Positions 7,134-12,889 of a DNA stretch of 12,889 nt are shown piece after piece. Source of the stretch: an uncultured Oscillospiraceae bacterium (GTDB lineage Bacteria > Bacillota > Clostridia > Oscillospirales > Oscillospiraceae). The position numbers were made by a program, and so were the translations under genes. The DNA lies in NCBI GenBank assembly GCA_910577915.1, contig CAJTOM010000071.1, forward strand, positions 1 through 12,889, given 5' to 3'. Each line of letters starts with the position of its first letter. Within the stretch, counting starts at the first letter, position 1. The notes under the pieces were generated by a model. The model saw nothing but the letters and a program-made list of their open reading frames with translations, had not been told where the DNA came from and searched no databases.

Positions 7134-7898
7134 ATGATCACCCTCAAATCAAGCCACGAGATCCAACTGATGCGCCGGGCGGGGGAAATTACCGCGGCGG
7201 CTCGCGCCTTGGCGGGAGCTATGGTAGCCCCCGGCGTAACAACCCGTGAAATTGACAGAGCAGTACACCGGTATATCAAGTCGCAGGGCGCCGTGCCCTC
7301 CTTCCTGCACTACAACGGCTTTCCCGCCAGCGTGTGCGTGTCGGTCAACGACGAGGTCATCCACGGCATTCCGGGCAATCGGGTGCTCAAAGAGGGGGAC
7401 ATTGTCTCCATTGACGTGGGCGCCTTCAAGGACGGATACCACGGCGACTGCGCGGCCACCTACCCCTGCGGCCGGATCTCGGAGGAGGCGGCCCGGCTCA
7501 TCGAGGTGACCCGGCAGAGCTTCTTCGAGGGGCTCAGGTACGCCCGCGAGGGCTATCGGCTGCCGGATCTGTCCGGGGCCATCCAGCAGTATGTGGAGGG
7601 CCAGGGGTTCTCCGTCGTCCGCGACTATGTGGGCCACGGCATCGGCGGCAAGATGCACGAGGCGCCGGAGATTCCCAACTACGTGGAGCCCAGGGCCGGC
7701 CGGCCCCGGTTTCTGCGGGGGATGACCATCGCCGTGGAACCCATGGTCAACGCGGGCGGGTTCGGCATCAAGGTGATGCCGGACGGCTGGACGGTCAAGA
7801 CAGCCGACGGGAAGCTGTCCGCGCACTATGAGAACACCATTCTGATTACAGATGGAGAGCCGGAGCTTCTGACCGACCCGGAGGCGAAAGCGGAGTAA
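7134..7898 (+). CDS. map: Methionine aminopeptidase, type I
   Basis: 254 residues. It removes the N-terminal methionine from new proteins. The pita-bread fold's five metal ligands are all in place: D94 (SIDVGA), D105 (GDCAATY), H168 (GHGIGG), E202 (VEPM) and E233 (HYENTI), plus the substrate-facing H77 (VIHGIP). The chosen ATG lies four bases after the adk stop. An open frame extends far upstream into adk, but MITLKSSHEIQLMRRAG is the family N terminus. The ribosome-binding site is weak (GGGGATG overlapping the adk end), so translation probably depends on coupling to adk. Confidence 0.97.
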   Translation: MITLKSSHEIQLMRRAGEITAAARALAGAMVAPGVTTREIDRAVHRYIKSQGAVPSFLHYNGFPASVCVSVNDEVIHGIPGNRVLKEGDIVSIDVGAFKDGYHGDCAATYPCGRISEEAARLIEVTRQSFFEGLRYAREGYRLPDLSGAIQQYVEGQGFSVVRDYVGHGIGGKMHEAPEIPNYVEPRAGRPRFLRGMTIAVEPMVNAGGFGIKVMPDGWTVKTADGKLSAHYENTILITDGEPELLTDPEAKAE

Positions 7899-7904
7899 TT
7901 GGTT

Positions 7905-8189
7905 ATGGATATTGCGCGATCAGACATTGTAAAATCGACTGCCGGCAGGGACAAGGGGAAGTTCTTCTTCGTCCTCGGGGTGGAGGAGGACTTCCTCCTG
8001 CTGGCGGACGGCAAGACCCGGAAGCTGGAGAGCCCCAAGCGGAAAAAGCGCAAGCACACCGCGTTTCAGGCCCACTGCGGCAGCCGGGCAGCCGAGAAGA
8101 TCAGAGGCGGAGAGAAGCTGAGCAACAGCGAGCTCCGCAGGGCCCTCGCCCAGTTTGGCGGGGAAGGTAATCCAGACCAGGAGGGATGA
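7905..8189 (+). CDS. KOW-domain RNA-binding protein (L14e-like)
   Basis: 94 residues. The N terminus [20 protein letters not shown] is a KOW motif, as in eukaryotic/archaeal L14e and transcription factor NusG. A second strand pair ([20 protein letters not shown]) and a strongly basic patch ([18 protein letters not shown]) follow. A small gene of this kind is common between map and infA in Firmicutes, and its role is not firmly known. Context suggests ribosome-associated RNA binding. GGAG at 7892-7895 is nine bases from the ATG at 7905. A TTG six bases earlier (7899) is in frame but too close to that site. Its TGA stop overlaps the infA ribosome-binding region. Confidence 0.9.
   Translation: MDIARSDIVKSTAGRDKGKFFFVLGVEEDFLLLADGKTRKLESPKRKKRKHTAFQAHCGSRAAEKIRGGEKLSNSELRRALAQFGGEGNPDQEG
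8179..8185 (+). promoter_or_regulatory. Ribosome-binding site that sets the infA TTG start
   Basis: AGGAGGG lies eight bases before TTG 8194, the ideal spacing. No ATG at a suitable distance encodes the conserved IF-1 N terminus: an ATG at 8186 abuts the site and leads to a very short frame, and the next in-frame ATG (8209) would cut off the MAKSD start. Confidence 0.85.
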
Positions 8190-8193
8190 GCAC

Positions 8194-8412
8194 TTGGCAA
8201 AATCCGATATGATCGAGGTTGAGGGCGTTGTCGTTGAAGCGCTTCCCAACACTACATTCCAGGTAGACATTGGAAATGGGCACACCATTCTGGCCCATAT
8301 TTCCGGAAAACTAAGGATGAATTTCATCAGAATCTTGCCTGGTGACAAAGTCACGGTGGAGATGTCCCCCTATGACCTGACCCGTGGCCGGATTACCTGG
8401 CGTACTAAGTAG
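8194..8412 (+). CDS. infA: Translation initiation factor IF-1 (TTG start)
   Basis: 72 residues from TTG 8194, the family length. A single S1/OB-fold domain reads [40 protein letters not shown] and [20 protein letters not shown], ending ITWRTK. IF-1 occupies the 30S A site during initiation and cooperates with IF-2 and IF-3. An alternative in-frame TTG at 8155 would add 13 residues, but they are unlike IF-1 and lie within the upstream gene, with no ribosome-binding site. The use of a rare start codon in a gene for an initiation factor is notable. Base composition here is less GC-rich than in its neighbours. Confidence 0.97.
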   Translation: MAKSDMIEVEGVVVEALPNTTFQVDIGNGHTILAHISGKLRMNFIRILPGDKVTVEMSPYDLTRGRITWRTK

Positions 8413-8424
8413 GAGGTTACACAC

Positions 8425-8538
8425 ATGAAAGTAAGACCGTCCGTGAAGCCCATGTGCGAGAAGTGCAAGATCATTCGCCGCAAGGGCCGCCTGATGGTGA
8501 TCTGCGAGAACCCCAAGCATAAGCAGAGACAGGGCTGA
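8425..8538 (+). CDS. rpmJ: 50S ribosomal protein L36 (zinc-binding form)
   Basis: 37 residues: [20 protein letters not shown] then [18 protein letters not shown]11, C14, C27 and H32 are the zinc ligands of the C+ form. L36 is the smallest 50S protein and binds 23S rRNA near the elongation-factor site. AGGAGGT at 8411-8417, seven bases upstream, supports the start. It sits directly after infA and before rpsM, the standard alpha-operon head. Confidence 0.98.
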   Translation: MKVRPSVKPMCEKCKIIRRKGRLMVICENPKHKQRQG

Positions 8539-8561
8539 GAAAATTTGGAGGTGCTGAACTA

Positions 8562-8930
8562 ATGGCAAGAATTGCCGGTATTGACCTGCCCAAGGATAAA
8601 CGCATCGAGATTGGGCTCACCTATATTTACGGCATTGGCAGGAAGAGTGCCAAGGACATCCTGGCGACCACGGGGATCAACCCCGACACCCGGGTGAAGG
8701 ATCTGACCGAGGCGGAGGAGAGCAAGCTCCGCGAGGCCATCGACCACGGCTACACCGTGGAGGGCGACCTGCGCCGCTCCGTGGCGCTGGACATCAAGCG
8801 TCTGACCGAGATCGGTTGCTACAGGGGCATCCGCCACCGGAGAGGCCTGCCCGTCCGCGGCCAGCGCAGCAAGACCAACGCCCGCACCCGCAAGGGTCCC
8901 AAGAAGACCATTGCCAACAAGAAGAAGTAA
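8562..8930 (+). CDS. rpsM: 30S ribosomal protein S13
   Basis: 122 residues beginning [20 protein letters not shown], with the helix-hairpin-helix [17 protein letters not shown] (about 23-39) and the C-terminal basic [20 protein letters not shown] followed by [16 protein letters not shown]13 lies in the 30S head, contacts P-site tRNA through its tail and forms bridges to the 50S. TTGGAGGTG at about 8545-8553 precedes the start. Confidence 0.98.
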   Translation: MARIAGIDLPKDKRIEIGLTYIYGIGRKSAKDILATTGINPDTRVKDLTEAEESKLREAIDHGYTVEGDLRRSVALDIKRLTEIGCYRGIRHRRGLPVRGQRSKTNARTRKGPKKTIANKKK

Positions 8931-8945
8931 GGCGGGAGAAAGAAA

Positions 8946-9347
8946 ATGGCTGCACCTAAGACTGGCAAGAAGGTTATCCGCCGCCGCCGCGAAAAGAAGA
9001 ACATCGAAAAGGGTCAGGTCCATATCCGTTCTTCCTTCAACAACACCATGGTGACCGTCACCGACACCCAGGGCAACGCCATCTCCTGGGCCTCCTCCGG
9101 CGGTCAGGGCTTCCGCGGCAGCAAGAAGAGCACGCCCTTCGCCGCACAGACCGCCGCCGAGGTGGCCGCCCGCGCCGCGATGGAGCACGGCCTGAAGACC
9201 GTGGAGGTCTTCGTCAAGGGGCCCGGCCAGGGCCGCGAGGCCGCCATCCGGGCACTGCAGGCCGTGGGCCTGGAGGTGACCATGATCAAGGACGTCACCC
9301 CCATCCCCCACAACGGCTGCCGGCCCCCGAAGCGCCGCCGCGTCTGA
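8946..9347 (+). CDS. rpsK: 30S ribosomal protein S11
   Basis: 133 residues. After a basic N terminus ([16 protein letters not shown]) come the family blocks [40 protein letters not shown] and [20 protein letters not shown], ending [15 protein letters not shown]11 forms part of the 30S platform near the E-site mRNA path. A GGCGGGAG stretch after the rpsM stop is the ribosome-binding site. Length and motifs are ordinary. Confidence 0.98.
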   Translation: MAAPKTGKKVIRRRREKKNIEKGQVHIRSSFNNTMVTVTDTQGNAISWASSGGQGFRGSKKSTPFAAQTAAEVAARAAMEHGLKTVEVFVKGPGQGREAAIRALQAVGLEVTMIKDVTPIPHNGCRPPKRRRV

Positions 9348-9374
9348 TTTGGAAGAAGGAGGAAATATTTCATT

Positions 9375-9980
9375 ATGGCTAAGAATATGCAGCCTGTAGC
9401 CAAGCGCTGCAAGGCTCTGGGCATCTCCCCCGCCGCCATGGGCTACGCCAAGAAGACCACTGAGCGCGGCGCGGGCAATCAGATGCGCAAGAAGAAGAGC
9501 GAGTACGCCCTGCAGCTCCAGGAGAAGCAGAAGGTCAAGTTTGTCTACGGCATCATGGAGAAGCAGTTCCGCATGTACTACGAGAAGGCCGCCCGGAGCC
9601 AGGGCAAGACCGGTGACGAGCTGCTGGTTCTCATCGAGCGCCGCCTGGACAACGTGGTCTACCGCCTGGGCTTCGCCGCCACCCGCCGGCAGGCCCGGCA
9701 GCTGGTGAGTCACGCCCACTTCACCGTCAACGGCAGGAAGGTCAACATCCCCTCCTATCTCATCAAGCCCGGCGATGTGATCGAGGTCAGGGACACCAGC
9801 CGTCAGTCCCCCATTTTCAAGCGCCTGACCGGTGAGGACGCCCCTCTGCCCCTGGTTCCCCAGTGGCTGGAGCGGGAGAAGAACGCGCTCAAGGGCACCG
9901 TCGGCCGTCTGCCCGTGCGCGAGGACATCAACGATATGCCCATTGAGGAGCATCTCATTGTCGAGCTGTACTCCAAGTAA
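9375..9980 (+). CDS. rpsD: 30S ribosomal protein S4, zinc-free (C-minus) form
   Basis: 201 residues. S4 nucleates 30S assembly at the 16S five-way junction, and in several bacteria it represses its own mRNA. The S4 RNA-binding domain (about 92-155) contains [35 protein letters not shown] and [11 protein letters not shown]. The N-terminal region that holds four zinc cysteines in the C+ form has only one cysteine here (C12), so this is the C-minus type. AAGGAGG at 9356-9362 is twelve bases from the ATG, slightly long. Its position between rpsK and rpoA differs from B. subtilis, where rpsD lies elsewhere. Confidence 0.97.
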   Translation: MAKNMQPVAKRCKALGISPAAMGYAKKTTERGAGNQMRKKKSEYALQLQEKQKVKFVYGIMEKQFRMYYEKAARSQGKTGDELLVLIERRLDNVVYRLGFAATRRQARQLVSHAHFTVNGRKVNIPSYLIKPGDVIEVRDTSRQSPIFKRLTGEDAPLPLVPQWLEREKNALKGTVGRLPVREDINDMPIEEHLIVELYSK

Positions 9981-10064
9981 TCGGAGGCTACCCTCGATTG
10001 TCACAAGAACTGAATTTTGGGCGGGTCCGGTTTTCCGGCCCGCTATGAGAAGGAGGGTAACTGG
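9981..10064 (+). promoter_or_regulatory. rpoA leader with hairpin before the ribosome-binding site
   Basis: This 84-base gap contains GCGGG-T-CCGG (10021-10030) pairing with CCGG-CCCGC (10035-10043) around a TTTT loop, giving nine pairs with one bulged T. The hairpin ends eight bases before AGGAGGG (10051-10057). No T-run follows it, so it is not a terminator. It could shape rpoA translation or mRNA processing, or be an assembly-protein target. The sequence alone does not decide. Confidence 0.5.
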
Positions 10065-11015
10065 ATGATTGAAATTGAGAAGCCCCAGATTGAGTGTATT
10101 GAGACACCCGGTGATGATTCCTATGGGAAATATGTGGTGGAGCCCCTGGAGCGGGGCTACGGCACCACCCTGGGCAACGCCCTGCGCCGCATCATGCTCT
10201 CATCCCTGCCCGGCACCGCCGCCACCAGCATCAAGATCGCCGGCGTCCAGCACGAGTTTACCACCATCCCCGGCGTGAAGGAGGATGTGACGGACATCGT
10301 GCTGAACATCAAGCAGCTCATCTGCAAGCTCCACAGCGAGGGCGTGAAGACCGTCTTCATTGAGGCGGTAGGCCCCTGCGAGGTGACGGCTGGCGACATC
10401 AAGAGCGACGGAGAGGTGGAGGTCCTCAACCCGGACCTGCACATCGCCACCCTGGGCAGCGGCGCGACGCTGAACATGGAGATCACCCTCAGCCACGGTC
10501 GGGGCTATGTGCCCGCCGACCGCAACAAGGCCCAGCAGAACATCATCGGCGTTATCCCCGTGGACTCCATTTACACCCCCGTCTACAAGGTCAACTACAC
10601 CGTGGAAAACACCCGCGTGGGGAACATGACCGACTTCGACAAGCTGACCATTGAGGTCTGGACCGACTCCACCATCTCCGCCCGCGACGCGGTGAGCTTG
10701 GGCGCGAAGATTCTCTGCGACCACTTCACCCTGTTCACGGATCTCAGCGAGATCGTGGGCTCCAAGTCCACCGTGGTGGAGAAGGCGGAGACCCAGCGGG
10801 ACAAGGTGCTGGAGCTGACCATTGAGGAGCTGGATCTCAGCGTGCGCAGCTTCAACTGCCTCAAGCGCGCCAACATCAACACCGTCGAGGACTTGATCAG
10901 CAAGACCGAGGACGAGATGATGAAGGTGCGCAACCTGGGCCGCAAGAGCCTGGAGGAGGTCATCAACAAGCTGGCCATGATGGGTCTGGCCCTGGCCGAC
11001 GAAGAAACCAACTGA
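10065..11015 (+). CDS. rpoA: DNA-directed RNA polymerase subunit alpha
   Basis: 316 residues. The N-terminal domain (about 1-230) dimerises and scaffolds beta and beta'. It has [20 protein letters not shown] (26-45), the alpha-family signature. The C-terminal domain (about 245-316) has [20 protein letters not shown], in which R261 matches the DNA-contacting arginine of E. coli alpha (R265), followed by [23 protein letters not shown] at 10051-10057, seven bases upstream, chooses the ATG at 10065. An open frame back to 10017 is non-homologous in character and carries the leader hairpin. Confidence 0.98.
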   Translation: MIEIEKPQIECIETPGDDSYGKYVVEPLERGYGTTLGNALRRIMLSSLPGTAATSIKIAGVQHEFTTIPGVKEDVTDIVLNIKQLICKLHSEGVKTVFIEAVGPCEVTAGDIKSDGEVEVLNPDLHIATLGSGATLNMEITLSHGRGYVPADRNKAQQNIIGVIPVDSIYTPVYKVNYTVENTRVGNMTDFDKLTIEVWTDSTISARDAVSLGAKILCDHFTLFTDLSEIVGSKSTVVEKAETQRDKVLELTIEELDLSVRSFNCLKRANINTVEDLISKTEDEMMKVRNLGRKSLEEVINKLAMMGLALADEETN

Positions 11016-11019
11016 CAGC

Positions 11020-11080
11020 CCGCGCCGAAGGGCGCGGCCGTGTGTGCCGCCGGCAGGCGGCAGGACAATACACGCCTTTT
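11020..11080 (+). promoter_or_regulatory. Two-hairpin leader of rplQ
   Basis: Hairpin 1 is CCGCGCC (11020-11026) with GGCGCGG (11031-11037) around GAAG. Hairpin 2 is a compound stem. Its outer arms CGTGTGT (11039-11045) and ATACACG (11068-11074) pair with one G-T wobble. Its inner arms GCCGCC (11046-11051) and GGCGGC (11056-11061) pair around GGCA, leaving a six-base bulge AGGACA on the 3' side. CCTTTT follows directly, too short for a confident terminator. CCTT (11075-11078) can also pair with AAGG of the rplQ ribosome-binding site (11082-11088). Possible attenuation or translational control. Confidence 0.5.
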
Positions 11081-11097
11081 GAAGGAGGAAACCTACC

Positions 11098-11439
11098 ATG
11101 CCCGGAACTCGTAAGCTCGGTAAGACAACCGATCAGCGCAAAGCGATGCTCCGTCAGCAGGTGACCGATTTCCTGGATTATGGGAAGATGGAGACCACCG
11201 TCACCCGCTGCAAGGAGATCCGCCCCCTGGCTGAGAAGATGATTACCCTGGGTAAGAAGGGCGATCTGGCCGCTTACCGCAGGGCCATGGCCTTTGTGAC
11301 CCGCGAGGATGTGGTGAAGAAGATCTTCAAGGAGATCGCCCCCAACTACGCGGAGCGCAACGGCGGCTATACCCGCATCACCCGCACCGGCGTCCGCCGG
11401 GGCGACGCGGCGGAGACCGCCATGATCGAGCTGGTCTGA
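11098..11439 (+). CDS. rplQ: 50S ribosomal protein L17
   Basis: 113 residues: [20 protein letters not shown], then the [20 protein letters not shown] helix region, and the C-terminal [20 protein letters not shown] and [11 protein letters not shown], all L17 landmarks. L17 lies by the peptide exit tunnel. AAGGAGG at 11082-11088, nine bases upstream, supports the start. It is the last gene of the superoperon and is followed 22 bases later by a strong terminator. Confidence 0.98.
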   Translation: MPGTRKLGKTTDQRKAMLRQQVTDFLDYGKMETTVTRCKEIRPLAEKMITLGKKGDLAAYRRAMAFVTREDVVKKIFKEIAPNYAERNGGYTRITRTGVRRGDAAETAMIELV

Positions 11440-11460
11440 GCGCCTTAACGCAAATCTGAG

Positions 11461-11509
11461 AAAAAGCCCTTTCGTGTGTGGGAGTACTACACATACGAAA
11501 GGGCTTTTT
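11461..11509 (+). terminator. Intrinsic terminator of the ribosomal superoperon
   Basis: Bases 11461-11479 pair with 11491-11509 over 19 positions with one G-T wobble. The core is AAAAAGCCCTTTCGT against ACGAAAGGGCTTTTT, with an 11-base loop. The T-run is on the 3' side and a matching A-run on the 5' side, so it could also stop transcription coming from the other strand. It lies 22 bases after the rplQ stop. Confidence 0.95.
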
Positions 11510-11550
11510 GCCGTCCGGCGCGGTTTTCTCGGGAAAGAAGGGGCAAAGAT

Positions 11551-11570
11551 ATTGAAACCTCCGTTTCAAT
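11551..11570. promoter_or_regulatory. Perfect inverted repeat overlapping the -35 box; candidate operator
   Basis: ATTGAAAC (11551-11558) and GTTTCAAT (11563-11570) are exact inverted copies around CTCC. The left arm contains the -35 box and the right arm fills most of the spacer. A dimeric repressor bound here would block RNA polymerase. No regulator gene is in the window, and I do not recognise the site as that of a named factor. Confidence 0.5.
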
Positions 11571-11580
11571 GTGATACTAT
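11552..11580 (+). promoter_or_regulatory. Sigma-A-type promoter of the downstream unit
   Basis: TTGAAA (11552-11557) and TACTAT (11575-11580) are separated by 17 bases, and TG at 11572-11573 gives an extended -10 element. It lies between the terminator and the next gene, as expected for an independent unit. A short hairpin (GGCGG 11584-11588 with CCGCC 11593-11597) would be at the very 5' end of the transcript. Confidence 0.75.
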
Positions 11581-11636
11581 ATAGGCGGTGCGCCGCCGTG
11601 CGCATCCGGTAATCTGAACATACGAGAGGTTTTACA

Positions 11637-12125
11637 ATGGAGATGAATCTGCAATGGCTGACACAGACGCCGGTGGGGGAGTTCTGCCTCACCCTGCTGG
11701 TCTCTATGATCCCGGTGGTGGAGCTGCGGGGAGGCATCCCCTTCGGCGTGGCGGCGGGGCTGCCGGTATGGGCGGCGTATCTGGCCGCCATCATCGGCAA
11801 CTTTCTCCCGGCGCCCTTCATCATCGTCTATATCCGCAGAATTTTCCAGTGGATGCGGAAGAGACTGCCCAGGCTGAACCGGCTGGTAGATAAGCTGGAG
11901 AAGAAGGCCCACCTGAAGGGGCAGAAGGTAACGAAGTACAAGTACCTGGGTCTGGCCGTCTTCGTGGCGATTCCCCTGCCGGGAACCGGGGCTTGGACCG
12001 GGTCCCTGGCCGCCGCCTTCCTGGACATGCCCCTGCGCAAAGCCCTGCCCTCCATCTTTGCCGGCATCCTTGTGGCCGGGGCGGCCATCAGCGTGCTGAC
12101 CTTTGGGGTGGCCAGCCTGTTTTGA
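11637..12125 (+). CDS. Small multidrug export family membrane protein (COG2426)
   Basis: 162 residues with about four hydrophobic segments (roughly 15-39, 45-66, 104-127, 136-160) and a basic cytosolic middle (67-103, RRIFQWMRKRLPRLNRLVDK). Two conserved Pro/Gly-rich stretches, VVELRGGIPFG (27-37) and IPLPGTGAWTG (112-122), sit in matching places in each half, suggesting re-entrant loops in an internally duplicated fold. The family name 'small multi-drug export' (Sm_multidrug_ex) is historical, and actual substrates are not established. GAGAGG at 11624-11629 is seven bases from the ATG. A second in-frame ATG lies six bases on. It is the first gene of a new transcription unit, probably co-transcribed with the phosphatase. 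Confidence 0.85.
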   Translation: MEMNLQWLTQTPVGEFCLTLLVSMIPVVELRGGIPFGVAAGLPVWAAYLAAIIGNFLPAPFIIVYIRRIFQWMRKRLPRLNRLVDKLEKKAHLKGQKVTKYKYLGLAVFVAIPLPGTGAWTGSLAAAFLDMPLRKALPSIFAGILVAGAAISVLTFGVASLF

Positions 12126-12145
12126 AGGAGTAAGGAGAAAACGCC

Positions 12146-12733
12146 ATGTATATGTATCTGGTGCGCCACGGCCAGTCCGTGGGCAACGTGCGCCGCACCT
12201 TCCACGGGCAGACCGACTACCCCCTCACCGAGGAGGGCCGCCGGCAGGCCCGGCAGGCAGCGGAGAAGCTGCGGGAGATCCCCTTCACCCGCTGCTGCGC
12301 CAGCGACCTGCGGCGGGCCTGGGACACGGCCCTGGCCTGCCTGGAGGGCCGGAGCGTCCTGCCGGAGCGGTGCCCGGACCTGCGGGAGCACTTTGTGGGG
12401 GACTTGGAGGACACCTCCTGGGAGGAGGTGGAGGCCCGGCGCCCCGGCCTGAAGCGGGCGTACATAGAGGACTGGTTCCATGTGACGCCGCCGGGAGGCG
12501 AGAGCCCGGAGGAGATGGCGGCGCGGGTGGGCCGGTGCGTGGACGGCATTGTGGCCAGGGGGGAGGACACCCTGGTGGCCGCCCACAACGGCTCCCTGTC
12601 CCTGGTTCTCATCCATCTGGGCCTTGCGGGGCCGGAGGATGTGATGAAGCCGGGGCACTACTTTGAGCAGGGCTGCTACACCGCCGTGGAGGTCACGGCG
12701 GCGGGAACCCGCCTGCTGGCCTTCAACCGCTGA
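12146..12733 (+). CDS. Histidine phosphatase family protein (phosphoglycerate mutase-like)
   Basis: 195 residues. The RHG motif (R7-H8-G9) supplies the phospho-accepting histidine, and the GQTDYPLTEEGRRQA stretch (21-35) and SDLRRAWDTA with R57 are family hallmarks. E81 (LREHFVGDLE) is the likely acid/base, and H147 (AAHNGS) is the second histidine, where HGG is more usual than HNG. Members dephosphorylate sugar phosphates, nucleotides or cofactor precursors, and the substrate cannot be named from sequence. AAGGAG at 12132-12137 is eight bases from the ATG, and 20 bases separate it from the upstream gene, implying one operon. Confidence 0.92.
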   Translation: MYMYLVRHGQSVGNVRRTFHGQTDYPLTEEGRRQARQAAEKLREIPFTRCCASDLRRAWDTALACLEGRSVLPERCPDLREHFVGDLEDTSWEEVEARRPGLKRAYIEDWFHVTPPGGESPEEMAARVGRCVDGIVARGEDTLVAAHNGSLSLVLIHLGLAGPEDVMKPGHYFEQGCYTAVEVTAAGTRLLAFNR

Positions 12734-12798
12734 CGGGCAAAGCGCCTCTGTGCTGCATACACTATAGCAAGCTTCAGAATTCATGACAAAAAAGGAGG

Positions 12799-12803
12799 GG
12801 AGG
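12799..12803 (+). promoter_or_regulatory. Ribosome-binding site for the terminal GTG gene
   Basis: GGAGG at 12799-12803, within a purine run AAGGAGGGGAGG, is seven bases before GTG 12811. It favours GTG 12811 over the upstream ATG at 12783, which lies ahead of this run. Confidence 0.6.
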
Positions 12804-12810
12804 ACAAATC

Positions 12811-12889
12811 GTGCAGGGCAAGGCGGAGGACGCAGGCGGGCTGACGCCCGCCAAGGACGACAACGCAGCCATGCGCGCTTTGTACCCCC
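12811..12889 (+). CDS. Unidentified protein, N-terminal 26 codons (partial)
   Basis: From GTG 12811 the frame is open to the window edge, reading MQGKAEDAGGLTPAKDDNAA then MRALYP. It is charged and polar with no signal peptide or membrane segment. The GC-ending codons (AAG, GAC, GCC) resemble those of the neighbouring genes, and a good ribosome-binding site precedes it. I do not recognise the family. The 77 bases between it and the phosphatase hold no terminator or convincing promoter, so it may belong to the same operon. Confidence 0.5.
   Translation, partial: MQGKAEDAGGLTPAKDDNAAMRALYP

Noticed and set aside
12769..12782. Adjacent AAGCTT and GAATTC (HindIII and EcoRI sites), suggesting a cloning junction.
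   Set aside because: Two six-base sites close together can occur by chance, and nothing vector-like surrounds them.

Overview
The window is the middle and end of a long ribosomal-protein superoperon (S10 end, spc, secY-adk-map, alpha) followed by a short accessory region. All genes are on the + strand. The DNA is GC-rich, and almost every gene has a strong AGGAGG ribosome-binding site. The order secY-adk-map-(KOW protein)-infA-rpmJ-rpsM-rpsK-rpsD-rpoA-rplQ, the zinc-type S14, the short Firmicutes-type IF-1 and the cysteine-poor S4 point to a GC-rich member of the Clostridia. An Oscillospiraceae-like gut bacterium (Flavonifractor/Pseudoflavonifractor type) is my best guess, made from memory of gene order and protein style, not from a search.

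Layout: the last codons of rpsC (1-50), then rplP, rpmC, rpsQ, rplN, rplX, rplE and rpsN, packed with gaps of 0-20 bases. A 229-base non-coding stretch (2478-2706) then breaks the packing just before rpsH. After it come rpsH, rplF, rplR, rpsE, rpmD, rplO, secY, adk, map, a small KOW-domain gene, infA (TTG start), rpmJ, rpsM, rpsK, rpsD, rpoA and rplQ. Short hairpin-bearing leaders precede rpoA and rplQ. A strong intrinsic terminator at 11461-11509 closes the superoperon.

Beyond the terminator a new transcription unit starts from a clear sigma-A-type promoter (11552-11580) overlapped by a perfect 8-bp inverted repeat. It encodes a small membrane protein of the COG2426 'small multidrug export' family and a histidine phosphatase. 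The window ends in the first codons of an unidentified GTG-initiated gene.

How the genes work together: the products build the 50S and 30S subunits (L5, L6, L14-L18, L24, L29, L30, L36; S4, S5, S8, S11, S13, S14, S17), start translation (IF-1), export and mature new proteins (SecY, methionine aminopeptidase), supply adenylate balance (Adk) and transcribe genes (RpoA).

The most interesting signal is in the rpsN-rpsH gap. A long imperfect helix (2597-2662) has the same layout as the S8-binding core of 16S rRNA helix 21: a bulged A on the 5' strand, and bulged U and A on the 3' strand, within TGATACC. It sits directly upstream of the gene for S8. This suggests an S8 autoregulatory element placed differently from the one known in E. 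coli. It is an inference from sequence and needs folding, comparative and binding evidence.
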